Position numbers and translations under genes: made by a program | Shown here: positions 12,901 to 27,900 of the stretch, in pieces | How the letters are laid out: each line of letters opens with the position of its first letter | Position numbering within the stretch: the stretch's first letter is position 1 | Notes under the pieces: generated by a model | Told to the model about the DNA's origin: nothing | The model's input: the letters and a program-made list of their open reading frames with translations, nothing else | Database searches by the model: none | NCBI RefSeq assembly: GCF_047495875.1 | Contig: NC_092475.1 | Span: 10,072,501 to 10,136,500, forward strand | Source: Pithys albifrons albifrons | Lineage: Eukaryota; Chordata; Aves; Passeriformes; Thamnophilidae | DNA: 64,000 bases | Direction of reading: 5' to 3'

Positions 12901-15900
12901 AGAGCATGTTTGCAGAGGGGAACACAAGGAGATTTGACTAATACAGACAATTTTTAGTGTAAAGAGTCACGGGTTTTGATGATTACAAACCCTACAGAAT
13001 AAGGGATCACCTTAACAGGAAGATCCACCAGTCTCCTGTCACTCTTCACCCATTCTCCTTGGGAGGAAGAAGAACAGTGGGGGAACACACTGCAGAAACA
13101 CAGCTGCCAAGCCTCCATTTCAGGAAAACCCCCATCAACCTGGGTTGCTCAGGAAACCCACAGCTGTTACACTTAAAGCTCAACACATTTAGGTTGAATT
13201 CTCACTGTCTCTGCTTTCCCTCTTTTTGCTACTCCCTGTAAAAGGTCACTGGAATAGAGCCGCCAGTCCCGTCAGTGCCCATGTCAGCTTTTGCTCAGAC
13301 AACAGTTTGTCATTGTAGGAACTTGAAGAGAAAACCGCTGATCTCTATTATTCCCAAACAGATGGGAAAACCGGAGCAAACAGGATATGTGATGTCCTTG
13401 TGTTTATGCAAAGTCAAACAGAAAAGGCAGGAATAATGCTGCAGTCCTCAGCTGGAGCTCTCTTATCAGCTTTGCTCACCACCATGGCCAGCCCAGACCT
13501 GCTTGGCTGGGGCAGCCCCATCCTCACGGCAAGAACCCATCAAAGGTGTTTCCAAGTGACAACTGCTCTGCTACTACTCTATTGTTACTGATAACAGTAC
13601 TGAGAATTTAAATATCTACAACTTTTGGTCAGAATAGAGGAGAAAATGTTTCCAAGAAGAAAATCAATGTGCATTAATATTCTATTTCTACTCCCTTCTG
13701 TTTTTGAGACATCTGGGTAAATTTTTATCCCATTTTCAAGCTTTTCTTGTCAACCAGAAAGATACATGGCAGTTTTTAAATGAAAATGAGGTTTCTCACA
13801 GAACGCCTCGACCCTTGGAGCCAGAAAGTGAGGAAACACTCTCAGAAAACTCAGGATAGAAACGTGAAGAACTGGCCACAGGGATGAGCAGCAGTGGTGT
13901 GGATGCCAAGCAGCAAGCCTGGCAATTCTACAGGCCTTCAATACACACTCTTACAAGGTTGTGTCGACTCCTTGAGGTCCCCCTGGGCTTTAGCAAGCCA
14001 AAGGCATGGTGTAAATCCGCATGGATGGGCATGAAACAAGTTGCCTTCCTCTCACTGGCTGTTCAGTCTCTCCCATCAGCACTTGACCCCATCACTACTG
14101 TTCTCTGCTTCTCCTCAGGACCACACAAAAGCAATACAAAGCTTTATAGAAAGAGGCAGTGTCCTTGTTTCAGTTATTTCAACATTAGTACAAGCCAAAC
14201 TAACCTGGGTGAACACAGCCCTGGAAAACAGCAAGCCTGGAATGCTGGGTAGGAGCATGATTTTTAAAAATCATATATTCTCTGAGACTCCTTTCTCTCA
14301 TAAAAAACAGACTGCAAAGGGCTGGATGTTCAATGGCTGCAGAGAGGAAGCACCACATTAACCAGTTCCTGTAAAGCCTGAGTGTGATTAAGAGCAAGGG
14401 AATCACAGTCACAAACACACCGACCCACATCCAGCTGTGCAACTGCAGAGTGAAGTTCAATGTAGATGAATGGGCCTGAACCTGCCAAAGGTTTGAATAA
14501 TTCAAGATGAGAAGAGCTTAAATAATAACATTCCAATAAACATACACTGAATAAATTGAATAAGCCTACTCCAGTAAATACACACCAGCCTTCCAAGCCC
14601 AAGCAGTTAAAGCAGGAAAATCCATCTCTGAAGGAAACCAGTATATTCACATACTGTATCACATTAAGAGATCAGTAGGAAGAGAAACCAGTTTCATTTT
14701 AACTCTGCAGCAATCTCGTCATACAAAACCGTGACAGAACATCCAAACATCAAAAGGCAACTGACACTCCAGAAATTCTTGTAGATAAGAGACACAGCAC
14801 CACATGTTGCCTGTGAGCAAAGACTCAACAACTGCAGACTATTCTTGCCCAGCAGATCGTGTTATGCACAGTGTGCTCAGGACATGTGGGTACATACACA
14901 GAACATCCTGACACTGATCTCGGAAATCCATGACATGCCTGCTGCTCCTGCTCAGATCTGTCATCCAGGTTTCTGTACACTGTTTATTCATCACCATTTC
15001 AATATCAGGACACCTATTTAATTTTCCTTTGCTGAAACCAGATTCATTGACTGAAAGCACAAATGCCACACACTACCAGAAATTTTTAAACTCGTGAAGG
15101 TGTGGAAATGCTGACTTAGTATCTTTGTACTGGTATCTGTATGCCAATTACCTCATTTACCAAAGATTTATGTTTGACAACTCAAGAGGTACCACAACTT
15201 TCATATATATAAATCAATATTTATAATAATAATATTCAATGCCAATAATCAACCTTCATTTATCAATCCAAACTGTGGGTGCCCCATCCCTGGACAGGGT
15301 TTTGAGCAACCTGGTCTAGTGGAAGGTGTCCCTGCTTACGGCAGGGGAAAAACAAGACGAGCTTTAAGTCCCCTCCAACCCAAACTGTTCTATGGTTCTA
15401 ACATCCATGAAAAATAGCAACAAACATACACACAAGGCTCAGACCCATTTTGTTCTTTGCAAGTTTGCTTGTGTTTATTTTCTATTTCACGTTCTTATTT
15501 GATATTTAAATCCTACCTGAAATAACATGTTTTACTCAGACACTAATTTGCATCTTCAAAGCACAGGACACACTGCAATCACTAACTCTAAGTCTTCCAA
15601 AGCACTGTGCACTAGCAGCCAAAAGCTCTACCTTTCAGTATGTGAGCCCTGGGATGTACAAAAAGTATGACTAAAAGCAAATTAATAGATGACCATCTAC
15701 ATCTGCAAAGCTAAGACTGAAACAGAAAGAAAATTACATTGGCCTAATAAGCAGAGACAATTTTTGTGTGTGCTGAATGCTTACAGACTACAGCTGGAAT
15801 AAAAAAATGCGCTAAAACCTTCCAAAACTTAGGGCTGCTTAAACAGATGCTCAACTAAATCCCTCTTGAAAAAGAGTGGTAAGTGGTGACTATTGAAAAG

Positions 15901-18900
15901 CTGTCATATAATCTAATCTAAAGCTCAGATTTTTCAGCACCAGAGCCAAAATCAAGAAGTTTGGATTCCTTAGTCTTAGCTGTTGGTTTTATTTTAGCTT
16001 TATTTTTTAATCACAAGACTATCCTTCCCCTTTGCTCTGCAGTGAGCAGTAAATTTCTCACCCATGCAATGTGGGCTCAGATAACCCAAGGAAACTCTGG
16101 CTCCAGTTTCACTCTGCAGCTTCATTTTCCAAAGATCAGCACTGGTGGCTCGGCCCTGAGGTCCCACTGCTGCTGCTCTTGATGACTGGAAGAAATTCCC
16201 TAGATAGAAATCTGAGATTGTGTACTACTAGCCCCAGTGTTAAAAAAGAGCATAGATTTCTCTTCCTTATTTCAAACTGGCCCAGCTTGTCAACCCTACA
16301 TGTTTTGAGACACTGGACCACAGCTCTGCCTTAACAACTCGGTCCCAAACTTTGACATTGTGCATCAAGAAAGGCTTGTGCTCCTCTTCCCGTGGAGGGA
16401 TGGAAATCTGCGTCTCCCAGAAAAGCTCACTTGAAAATAAGCTGATAAAGGCCTTGAGCAACAATCCTGAGAAGAGTTAACTTCTTTTTTCTCCCACAGC
16501 AAGTTGCTCAGATATTGACTTCAGTCAAGCTGAGCTGCTTTGGTCTTTCATTGGCTCAGATACATATGTGAGCCTCCAGGAACACGATTTAACCACCACA
16601 CTAATCTCAAAGGAAAAGAGAAGACAACAGGATGCCATCCTTCCCCTGAAGAAGGAGTTTTAGCCTTCTATCTGAAAGCTATTTCCAGACAACCCCAAAG
16701 CTATTATTAGGAGGGACCAGGAACAATTTAAAGATCACAGATCTGTCTTCCTGGGCAATTCAAAACTAGGGAAAAAATCACTTTTCTTTGAAGAAACTAA
16801 GGAAAATGGTCTCAAGACTGCATGCACACTGCTAATTTTATCTTGAATTCATTTTTCAGGGCACTGTGGATCCTTTGTTACCTTTCTTGCAAATACCTCT
16901 CTGCCAACAAACCAGCTTGGAGTCATGCAAGCAGGACAGCAAACCCCCCGTTAGACAGAGGGAAGCTTCAGGGGAAGTTAGCCCGAAAAGAGGAAAACTG
17001 GATCATAACAACTGCTCAATCCAAGCCCTGCTAACAAAGTAAGATCTTCCTTGCCACCCAGACCACTGGAGATGAACCACTGCAACAGCACTCAAGAGTT
17101 TTACACCTCTTGAAGGTGATTAATGCTGACAAACCTGCACTGTTTGGATTTTTTCAAGGTAACAAAGTATAGCAGGAGATCATATTAACACAGGCAGAAG
17201 CAGGGATTACATCATCTGCAGATGTGGTGTAGTATTGGCTCAGTTCAGACAAAGGCCAGGTGAGCAGAAACCCATCTCCTGAATCACTCCATCCTTTTGC
17301 CTTCCACTTGGAGATTTAGTGTGAACAGGGACATCCAAAGGCTGTGGAGAGCTCAGGCTGAAGCACAGGCAGTAACACATCAGAAGAGCTATCTCCCTTG
17401 TAAGCACGGATCAATTTTCCAATGAGGGTGCCTGCAGGAGGGAGGAGAGGGAGAGGAAGGGAGCCCAGGCACCTGGCAGCAGCTGCTCAGGCCACGATCA
17501 CATGGGAAAGTCACAAGTGGAAAGTGTTTCCAAAGAATGGCAGATGTGCAGTCACGGCTTCCTCCTCCAAGCTGCAACAGCTTCGCAGTAATTTAACACT
17601 GCATTCTTCAGGTGCCATTTATGCACGTTAATAATCCCTTCCCAGGCCCTTTCCATTCCAGCTTCAAAACCACAAGCTGGGAAGGATGTTTTATCTGAAG
17701 TGTCTCTTATTTCCTCTCTCAGCTGTAATTAGCTGGTGACTGGGAATCTGCTACTGGCGAGCGCCAGAGCCGACTGTGAGCGGAGCTGTGTCTGCTCAGG
17801 GGCTGCTGCAGCACAACTGAGGCGTAAAGGAACAGGGAGCTGTGATTTTAGTGAAACCCAAAAACACAGTGGGAACAGAGCGCAGGTTACGCAGCCCATG
17901 TCTCGTCTGACGTAACACGGTATTAATGGAAACCTGGGATCACATCCAGGCCAACGCACACCAAGGAAGGGCTGCCTGTGCAGGGAACATTTCCAAAGCA
18001 GAAGCATCCCAGGAAAGGGCAGGTTTTCAGCTGGCTTGCAGGATTTTATGTTATTAGAGGGTTATCCATATGGTATTAGAGGGAATCAAGATGTGAACCC
18101 CAGTGGTTCTGCTGGGATTCCAGCAATACAGCAAAACAAACTGAAACCATTTTTCCTACTGTGGAAAGGAGTCTTTCCATCAGTTTTCACAGATCAAGCC
18201 TTCAGCAAGAGGAACCAGATAAAAAGCTGGACTAATCAACAGATAAAAATTTTAGAAAGTAGAACAATCTTTGTACATTGAGACAAGGATCATGCTTAGC
18301 ACACACTTTCTATGGATGTGTGATAATCCAGTACACTAATAAACAAAATTTTTTTGCTATTGGAAAGCAGTGTCACATTAGAAAGCTGATCAAGATGAAC
18401 TGTGCACTCAGATGGGGTATAAAAACACACCCACCCACACTAGAGAACAGCAGGTGCTGAAGTCTTTTTATAAAATTGCCTTTTCTCCTGTGTCAGGTAT
18501 CCCTGCTTCTTCCTGCCCCCAGAACACATCATTCCAAGCAGTTCAGGACAACACAACAAACCAGAGAAGGTGTGCAAGAAGTCTGAACTGAAATTTGTCT
18601 TAATCCATGACTAGTAAATGGCTGGAATCTGTGTTTTTCCTGGCGAAACCATAAATCTTGGAAGATGCCAGTGACGATCGAGTCTGTGAATCCCTTATGT
18701 GCTCCACGCCTCGGTTCAGCTCAAGCTGTGATCACAAGAGATTTAGTAAATGGAGGAAATATGCAATCTGACAGAAGATTTTCTTCCTGCAGCTCTGATG
18801 CTTGTCCTGCTGACAGCACAGATCAGTGCTGTGAGAGCAGCCTCCTCGCTCCCATTCCCTGTCACAGCCATCTCTGCTCTCCCCAGGCTCCTGGCAGCCC

Positions 18901-21900
18901 ACACTCGTGCTCAGGGCCCAGGACACCTGGCAGACAGAGACCTGTTCCTGCCAACACTTCTAACCTGATCCCTAGCAAGTCTTGGCTTCAAAGGACCCAT
19001 TATTCCATTATCTTACATAGTCTACTTGCCTGAAACACTCAGCTCTCACCGATCAGAAACCTATTGCCACATGGGATTTGTTTCATTTTATTTTTTTAAC
19101 CACTCACATTTATATTTAATGGACATGTGTTAGATTTTTGTTTGGAGACTGGGAGGTACAGGGCTGAGAAAAGGAGCAAAAAACCCCACATTGCTATCAA
19201 GCAATCTGGATCAAGCAAAGTTGGGTTTATTCTCCGATATGGATTTTTCTTAAGTGGTCTTTTCATTTTCTTTCCTTGAGGGGTGACAGGGAAGATCTGA
19301 GGCACACAAATGTTCTCTCCCAGTTTACTACTGCTGTAAATGAGTGGTTAAGACACAGAAGTGTCATCTTGTGAGTGGGAGAGGAGGAAAGCAAGAACCA
19401 AAATTAAGAAGTTCTACATACCATTCCACACACTTCTGTCATATGAAATCAAAATTGTCTATTTTAGGTATTCTGGAGACTTATCTTGGCAGTTTAGATC
19501 CTTCAAAGTCTGGATACAGGAAACGTTTATTCTCCTGTATTGGAGTTGTTCTTCCTTCTTGATGCAGGTTTTATTTTAAAAGCCTTTTTTTAAGTACAGG
19601 ACAGGAAATGAAACTGTCAAAGTATTACAGACAGATATAAAAATGATCTGCTTCAAACACAACCACACACTGCTCATCACTGTGCAGTCTGCACTGTGTT
19701 TCTCAGAATGCAATCAAGGACTCTTCACACACCACGTATAAAATGTCACAGAGGTACAAATTCAACTCTTCCAGAAAACAATGGCTTGGATTTCTGCTAA
19801 AGCACTATTCAATCTCCTTGAAAAGTACCAAAGATACAGCACAGCTTTTGCAATAACACAACAGCTTTTCTGAAATACAGAATGGGTTTTTTGAAGATTT
19901 ACATGCAATTCTAAAAATTGGAGATAAACTTTTCTAAAGATTAATTTACAGCCTTTTATCAAGTGCTTTCAAAATTTCCCAAACAGGTAAAAACCATTGG
20001 AAAAACCCACATTCTTGTTACCTTGAGAATTTTTTCTTTAATTTCTAACAGGTTAATGGCCATTTTCCCAATTGTTTTTCACTGTCAAAGGAGAAACTTC
20101 AGGACAAACAAGCAGGTTTTTCCCTCCAAATGATGGTCACTTAAAATCTGATCCTCAGAAAAAACTTACATTTATGGATTTACAGGATGACACTACAGGA
20201 TGAATCAAAAGATTTAGAGAAGAAATGTTTAAATTTCAATTATTTCTATGACATTTGTGTTAAAAGACAGATGGTTTTAAACAGCAAGCAGCTGTGTAAC
20301 CCTTTGCATGACCATGCATGAATGGGGCAGTGAAGACTTTGGAGTGATCCAGAGGGCCACCTCTATGTCCATGTATATTATCTTCCCCGAGAACCGCCTT
20401 CAAGACCAAATCTTTCAATTCATCACTATAATACATTTCTTTTTAAGGTGGCAGTTTTGAAAGGCAGAAAACACAGGACAGAAAACCTTGGCAAAGTGTG
20501 CACTCAGCCAAGGGAGTGAAGTCCCACTGTGTGTGGGGGCCTGAGGGGCAAAGAACAAGATGTGATCTCTCCCCAAAAACACACCTTGAACAAAACCCCT
20601 GCACAGGAATGCACCCACTTGTGCCACCTCTAAGGGGTGCCCTGTTTTGGAACCCAAAGATACAGCATATAATGTGCTCACAGGACAAATGAACACTTTA
20701 GTAGAGACTTGAAAACAACTGGGAGCATCAGGCACAGCACCCAGACAACACGATGCCTTTCTCACAGGGATTGGAAGATAACACTGCAGGGAGGAAGAAC
20801 TTCCAGATAAAGCACAATTATATATCACCTCCCAAGCTACACCCCACAAAACATCACAGCCATTCTATCTTCTTTCCACTATGTTGGTATTTCTTGTTTA
20901 CAAAACCGGCTTCATGTTACAAACCATAATTAGTTCTTCCAGTCACAAACACACTGACCGTTTCCAGCTCCTACACAAATGAACTCAAATCATTAATGAA
21001 ATAGGAAAATTAAACATAGTGCTTACATTACTCCTTAGAAAAGAATGTACTCTGCTAAGACTGCAGGAGAATGGTTTTTCAAGTGTAGCAGGCAAGTAGT
21101 TTTGGGGTGCATGGCTGACAATCAGGAAAATGAAAACCAGAAAGAAAGGTAATATAGAAGTGTGATCAAAGAATGTGTCCAAAGCATTCAATCCTTCTTG
21201 TGTAAACCAATAAATGCAAGTTATTTGACCCAGGTTTTTTCTCCCAATCAATCATTTATTTTCCAAAATCCCAACTAGACACACTGTGGAACAGTAGGCT
21301 TGTGTAACTTCTGAAAAGGTCACAGAAACTTCAAATCAAGTATGACCCCAACAAAACAAACCCACTGCTCGGCACAGACTCTCTCCTCCTTTCCAAGCTT
21401 CTCTTTAATAGAAACCATTGTGAACACAAGATTTTTTTGTTCCTTTTTTGATTGTTGTCACCATTACACAGCAATTGGTTAATACACTTACTTGCCCACA
21501 GCACAGGCACCATCTGTCATTCACCAAGGGTCACACCAGAAACTTACCCCTTGGGGACTATTTTTGTAACTTTTGGTGGCAATGTGGCAATTTAGGCTCT
21601 GTGGCTCTTGTGTGTCATAAGTGGTAACAAGGAAAGCTTCTCTGAGTATCATCCTGTGTGTGATGGACTTGCCTTATGCTCTTCCACAGCAAACCATCAC
21701 ACAGACCTGCACACCCTGATTCCTGCATTCACAGCCTGGGCTGGGGCAGCAACTGGACCATGGAATTCACCAACGCAACAGCTTTGAGACATCATGGAGT
21801 AATTAAGTGTTTCTGTTCTGTGTGGGTGACGTAGCAAGGGACTGGCACCAAACACCTGCCCCACATAGTGGCAGTTCAGTGTATAAATCACACTGGACAA

Positions 21901-24900
21901 CACAGCACACAATCCTTTAAAAATCCATCCTCTAACCCAGCACAAGTTCATGCACTACCTCACAGAGTTGATGATCAGCCAATGTGGTGGCAGACCAAGA
22001 AGATCACCATCATTCTGGGGGATCATCTTTGCACACTCTAATTCTGAGCAGACTCAGTAGCCACATGGGGTTCCCTGTGCTAAAGCACTGGGGTTTATAC
22101 CAACACGTAAAACGTGCACATTTCTGACAAACAACTGAAATCACATACAAAAGATTATGAACAAACCCAACCATTCTGCAGGAACATGGGGTTTAACTAG
22201 TTTTCAACACCTTTAACAACACTAAGGTACAATAATCTTTTATACATTAGTATCAGCTCATGTTTACAAGATATAATGGTTCAGTCTCTCACGTGAAAAT
22301 GCAGGCAATGACAAAAATCAGGCTTAAAGTACCTACACTCATATAAACCACACTCAAAATGTAGCAATTTCCATACTCATTTATTATCAGAATTATTCTT
22401 GTAGAATTGCACATGCAGTGATGTTTTAGTCAACAAGGACTTCACTGACTTTTTCCTCACCTATTACTGTGCTTGGACTTCTCCCGGTCTTTTTCCTTGT
22501 CCTTCTTGTGCTCTTTGTGCCGGTGTTCTCGGTCTTTGTGTTTATCTTTATGTTTGTGAGAATCTGTAAGCAGAGAGACAAAACAAAATGAATTAAATTG
22601 GGGGAAATCTCCACACCTTCCTTGTGAACCTCTATGTTTTGCCCCACTCTATACTAATATTTCTGTGATTCAAAATTTTTAACAAAAATCTCAGTTTCAG
22701 AGGTCCTAAGTGGATTTGTTGTTCCTGCAGCACAAGTTCATTCATCTTGGCAACACAGCTGCACTTGCATGGTGTTTAGTTCAACGACCTTTAAATGCTT
22801 TACAGTCCTGAAGAAATGCAACCCTTCCATTCACCAGGTATGGCTACAGCAAGTTCAACCTTCCGTGCCAGATGGGCAGCCTGGCTTCCTATGCCTGTGA
22901 GTATTTCATGGTAAACACATGACAAGGATACAGGAACAAAGCATAAAGCTGAAGTGTTAGGCCTGCCTAATCCCAGAATTTAGATTGCTACTTCCACAAG
23001 TATTTAGTCCAGAAGAACTATCCCTCCTCTCTCCCCACTCTGAATTAAAACCATTTTATTCTTATTTGCGACAGCACATGACATGACAGGCAGACAGCAA
23101 GGAAAGCAGGCAGTAATGAGGGAAGATGAAAAGAAAGGGTGAAGCAAAAGAGGAGTCGGAATTCTCTCCTGCTTCTCTTCTGCAGGAGACACCTCCCTGT
23201 GATAACATGCCCAGGAAGAAAACACAACCTGACAGCTGTAATGAGTTGTGTTGGTGGTCACCCACCTACACAGGTTAGGGCTGGTCCCGGATTATGTGAC
23301 AGGTCAGAAATGGGAGTTGGCACTCAAGTGAATCTGCATGAACACAGTAATTTTATTGCCATCAGTTTCCACCCTGAGTGACATTTTCCATCCTCAGTAA
23401 CAACTGTGCTGTACAATAAAGTCCTTTAAAGCACCAAGGAAACCGATGCAGGACAGAAAGGGCAACACAGTTGAATTGTAAATAAACCCATTTACACGTA
23501 TTTTTAGGCCTTTCAGTGTTCTTTATAAGCAGATTAAAAAGGAGATGAGACTAAACTAGCACCTCAAACCCACCTCAAGAGGCACTGCCATGTACAGTCA
23601 AGGTCAATGCGATGGTGGGAGGAACGTGTGCATATCCAAAGACTCCTCCCAGGTTTTGTTTTGAATATACTTCTCAATGCAACCAAAATTAAGTAAGCGA
23701 CACAGAAAGGCTGTGCTGGGGCTTTGGCAACTGTTTTCAGAGACCAGCACCAGAATTTCCACCAGGTATCTTGGATGTAAGGTATTAATGCTTCATTAAT
23801 TGAAAATATGTCCTGCCTCTAAAAAAGCTCCTAGTCCTACTGCAACAAAAGGATTTTGTGAGTTTCACAGACACACTGGAAATGCACCACAGAGCCAAGA
23901 ACAAGCCTCGTCCTCCTGTCTTCAACTCTTTACCCACAAACTCATTTTCTTCCTTAAGCGACAGCAGCTCTTGTAACCTCTAAACATTCAAATGGCTTTA
24001 GTGGAAACATATCCACAGTCACACTTCCACAGAGCATGGCTGTGTTTCTCTAACTTCAGGTGATGCTTTCAGACACCTGCAGTAAGACAACATAAACCAA
24101 CAGAGCAGTGTTGACATTCAAGCTTCCAAGTTGTCTTCTGCACCTTTCCTCCATCCTCCTAAACTGGGCGACACCTCTTAGTGCTTTGGTGTACACAGTG
24201 TATACATTTAAAGCACAAGATTCAGTTTGCTGTATTTTGATACACAGGCACGTGGCAGGTTACGTGCAACATTTGGTGTTACAGCATAAAGCACCTAAGA
24301 GTTTTCAAGTACCTAAAGAGCAGAATCTCTTCCACAGCAGGGAGGGTTTGCAAGCATCTCTGGCACTGTGTAGGGACTGGACACCCACGCGCCCTGAACC
24401 GCTGAGCAGCAACTTCTCCAAACCCTCCTTCCCACCAGGACAACACACATTTCACAGGCAAAAATGTTTTTGCAGTGCATTTCACACTTGTGATTCTACA
24501 GTTCAGCCAGTAGCTGGAAGCTCAGGCTGTTTGCAAACTGCCTGGGGTTTATTCCACAGAGAGTTTACTCACTGATTCCCACAGTGAACAGCCAGCTATT
24601 TACACTTGATGAATAGGTAAATTGCGAGAGAAATCATCAGGGTGCTATACATAGAACCATGTACAGCCACTGGATAACACACTCGCTTTTTAGGGAGGCA
24701 CATACCGACACAGGATCAATTTTTTTCTACCAACCAGTCGATGGAAAACGTGTGTGACTGTGCTCAGTGCCATTCCCTTCAGAGCTTGGAGCCACATGAT
24801 GACTCTTCACCAAAAAAAAAAAAAAGGCAGAAAACAGAACAGTTTACCATGATCCCCAAATTCCCTTCCAACTGAGGTTTACGGCTGAAATTAGTATTTG

Positions 24901-27900
24901 CTCTTGCAAAGCAGTTCCAGGGCTATACCCTGGAAATGCGGGAATCAGACATCTACCTCCTCAATCCTTGGCTCTGCTTACAATGATTTGGTATTTCCAG
25001 ACAAATGATGCAGGAAAAGAAGCGCCTGGCCAGTTAAACTTGCTCTGCTTGCTAGGATTTGTCACGGGACAGTTTTCCTTTGCTGCCTACCAAAGGTTTT
25101 CTAGCAGGAGTGTTTGTATCACAGAAATGTTCTGGCTCAAAGGCAGCCACAGCAGCTGAGGAACAGGAAGCTGTGCACACAGAATGGAAAAGATGTCAAG
25201 GTATTTGGTGTCTCTCACACTGTACAACACTTCAAATTTAGTACTTCCATGGAGGTCTACCTCCCAGGCATGTCTCCTAAGGATTAAACTATTCTGGAGT
25301 ATTTGCCTAGTATTCAGACTCCAGTGTGTTGCTTTCTGACACAATGCCATGAGGTAGGTTAAGAATGCAGACTTCAAAAGACTTTATTAAATAGTCTTGA
25401 ACTGACATATGTATGTCCTCAGTCTCTTTTTTTTTTGAGGGTGGAGCTGGATGAAATTCAGGAGACAGGCTCATTAAAAAGGAGAGAATTCTTTTTTTTT
25501 TTTTTTTGGCATTCTACACAAAAATGCTCTGTTCCAGACTGGCTTTATTTAGGATTCCAAGCTGATGGTTGCTTGGTGGCTGACATGAAACAAGTTTAGC
25601 CATTTCAGTCCTGTTTCTGTACCCACCTCCCAGGGATTGGTGCAGCATCACCTGTGACTGAACTACAACAGAGGACCCAGTTGGGAAAGGGCCACCTCAT
25701 GCCAAGCCTCATCAACACAGAGGCAATCAACGGGAAGTGCTCCGGTCTGTAATGTATCTTCCTTGATATATTTAGCATATTGATTCCTAGAAGAATCTTC
25801 CAGCCTCCAGTAACTCTCTCCCAGCTTGCAGCTGATTAGCAGTTGACTAAGCCCAGCCTCACATCAGCTAGAAAGGTCTGACATTATCACACGTTCAGAC
25901 TTGTTTCCTGCCTTTTGTGTCTTCCATTAAGCATGTCTGTTCCCTCTAACACTAAACAAGGAGAAAAATACTACTACTTGTCCAAGAACATCAGCAAAAT
26001 CCACTGTCTACTGTGAGCAAAGGTCAAACCCCTAAAAGCTTGTGTGATATTTAGACATTTCAGAAAACGCAAAGTCTCTCTCAGCATGAAGGTTACAGTG
26101 GGGACAGGGGTTAATGATCACTGGGCGAGGATCCATTCCCCCTGAGGCTTTCCCTTTAGTACCCTCTAACCCAAACAGAGCCTTTGGCATCTCTTGTGTT
26201 CTAGAAAGCTTGATGTCTCTGGCACTGGATCTCTGTGTGTTAATGCTGAGCCTGGTACGTCTCCAAAAGATTACCGCAGTCCCTGTACTATTCCTGCCAT
26301 TCCCCTGTACCTCCAACAATCACAAGCAGCTCTGCATTTTTGTATGTTGATTCATCTTTTAACTCTGCTAGATTACAAGGACGCTGGTTTAAGGATGGGA
26401 AATTGTAAGCACTGTTGGTCTGTGGCTCTGTGTTGTTCCCCCCTCGCCGCCTTCGCTCCAGTGGAGTCTCCGGGGAAAGGCTGAGTCACAACCCTATTTG
26501 CAATACTTGTATATATGTAGGACTGAACGAGACAGTTTTCCTCTTTATCCAGGAGCAGAGCTGGAAAAGGTCAGGCATCTCTAACTGCAGCATGGCAAGA
26601 ACAGGAACAGAGTCAAACAAACCGTTTTCCAGCAGGGAGTTGTTACCTGGAGAAGAGTCCCAGGGGACAGCAAAGGTGAGTGGTCCCCTCTCGTAACAAG
26701 AACAACCTCTGGATTAATTAGTCTGGTGACAAAACAATTATGTGGGACTGTGATATTTTATTCATGAGCCAAATTCATTTGCTTTAAAAACAATTTTGAA
26801 CACTCATCTCTGCACACCTCCCAAAATACAATTTACATGTCACAATCCAGGGAAGCTGGACTACTTCCTACATTAATATTTGGTTTCGACAGCAGCTTCT
26901 CTAATAAAATACTGAAATCAAAGAGGGGCTTGAGTTCTTTTATGTCCAGTCAGTATGGCTGTCAAGCTGGCACATGATATAGGATGCTACAGATGCCATT
27001 TTATCCCACTCCCACCACACACTTTTATCCCACTTCCATCATTTCGCATTAGGAGGGAAAAAAAAGGGAAAAAATGTGAGCACAACCTGGTTCCTTTTCA
27101 TTTCTCCCAAATTAAGTGAGATAGCTGGCAAATTAACACCTGGTAACCTTAATTTCTGGTCAACAGTAGCTTTTCCAGATAAATATTAGCCTTCCAGATT
27201 TTCTGCCTTTTGGTTCACCTTCTTCTAAATTTTTGTGGGCACAATTTGAGTAGCTCATTAACCTGCTTATGGAGAGGTTTCTTTGTTCTTTTGAAATGTT
27301 TTACTAGATTCTGGGGGCAAGAACTTTTTGTATTTTCATTCTGGTTTCAGCAAAATCCCAGTTTCTTTTCCTCTTGTTAGACAGCCCAGAAATACCTCAC
27401 TGCTGTGTAATGCTGTATTTTATCTGTTTGAAGCTTCATCTCAACACTACTCCACACTGATGTCCAGCAAGGTGATTGAAGATTTCTGGATTCTTGGGAT
27501 CAGAATCTGTGCCCAAATCTGAGGGCACAGCATGAAAAATCCATCACATTACCAACTAAGGAAAACATTTTTAACTTCTTCTTACTCCAGTAACACTCCT
27601 GCTTCAGGTGAGTGGCTGAAATTTGTGTCCTGAGTTGAGTTCAACGTCTCAGTGTTAAGTTATGTGTTACATGAGGAGCAAACAAGCTCTCCAGGCTTTC
27701 AGGATCACTGGTGTGTACGAGGATGGGGCTTTCTCTCTCACTCAACCTGAAGCACGAGCAAGGAGCCCTCTGCTCTCAGCACAGAGGACGTGAACGATGA
27801 AACCAGCAGGGTCTTCTCAGCCTCTCCTCTGGAAAGGAGAAGAGAGTCTTAAAATAAGACTTCTCCAGTTCCACTGCTAAATTATGCAGCTGAAAGGGAG

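Noticed and set aside
12497..12957. Plus-strand frames with SLCLSLC-type repeats
   Set aside because: They are the complement of the Lys/His/Asp-coding repeats of TOP1 exon 4, which lies on the minus strand with good splice sites.
20415..20849. 144-codon minus-strand frame in TOP1 intron 3, same strand as TOP1
   Set aside because: There is no recognisable domain and no homologous segment in the TOP1 protein, where exon 3 joins exon 4 directly.
25492..25507. Poly(T) run as the reversed tail of a processed pseudogene
   Set aside because: The adjacent sequence shows no coding remnant and I could not see target-site duplications.
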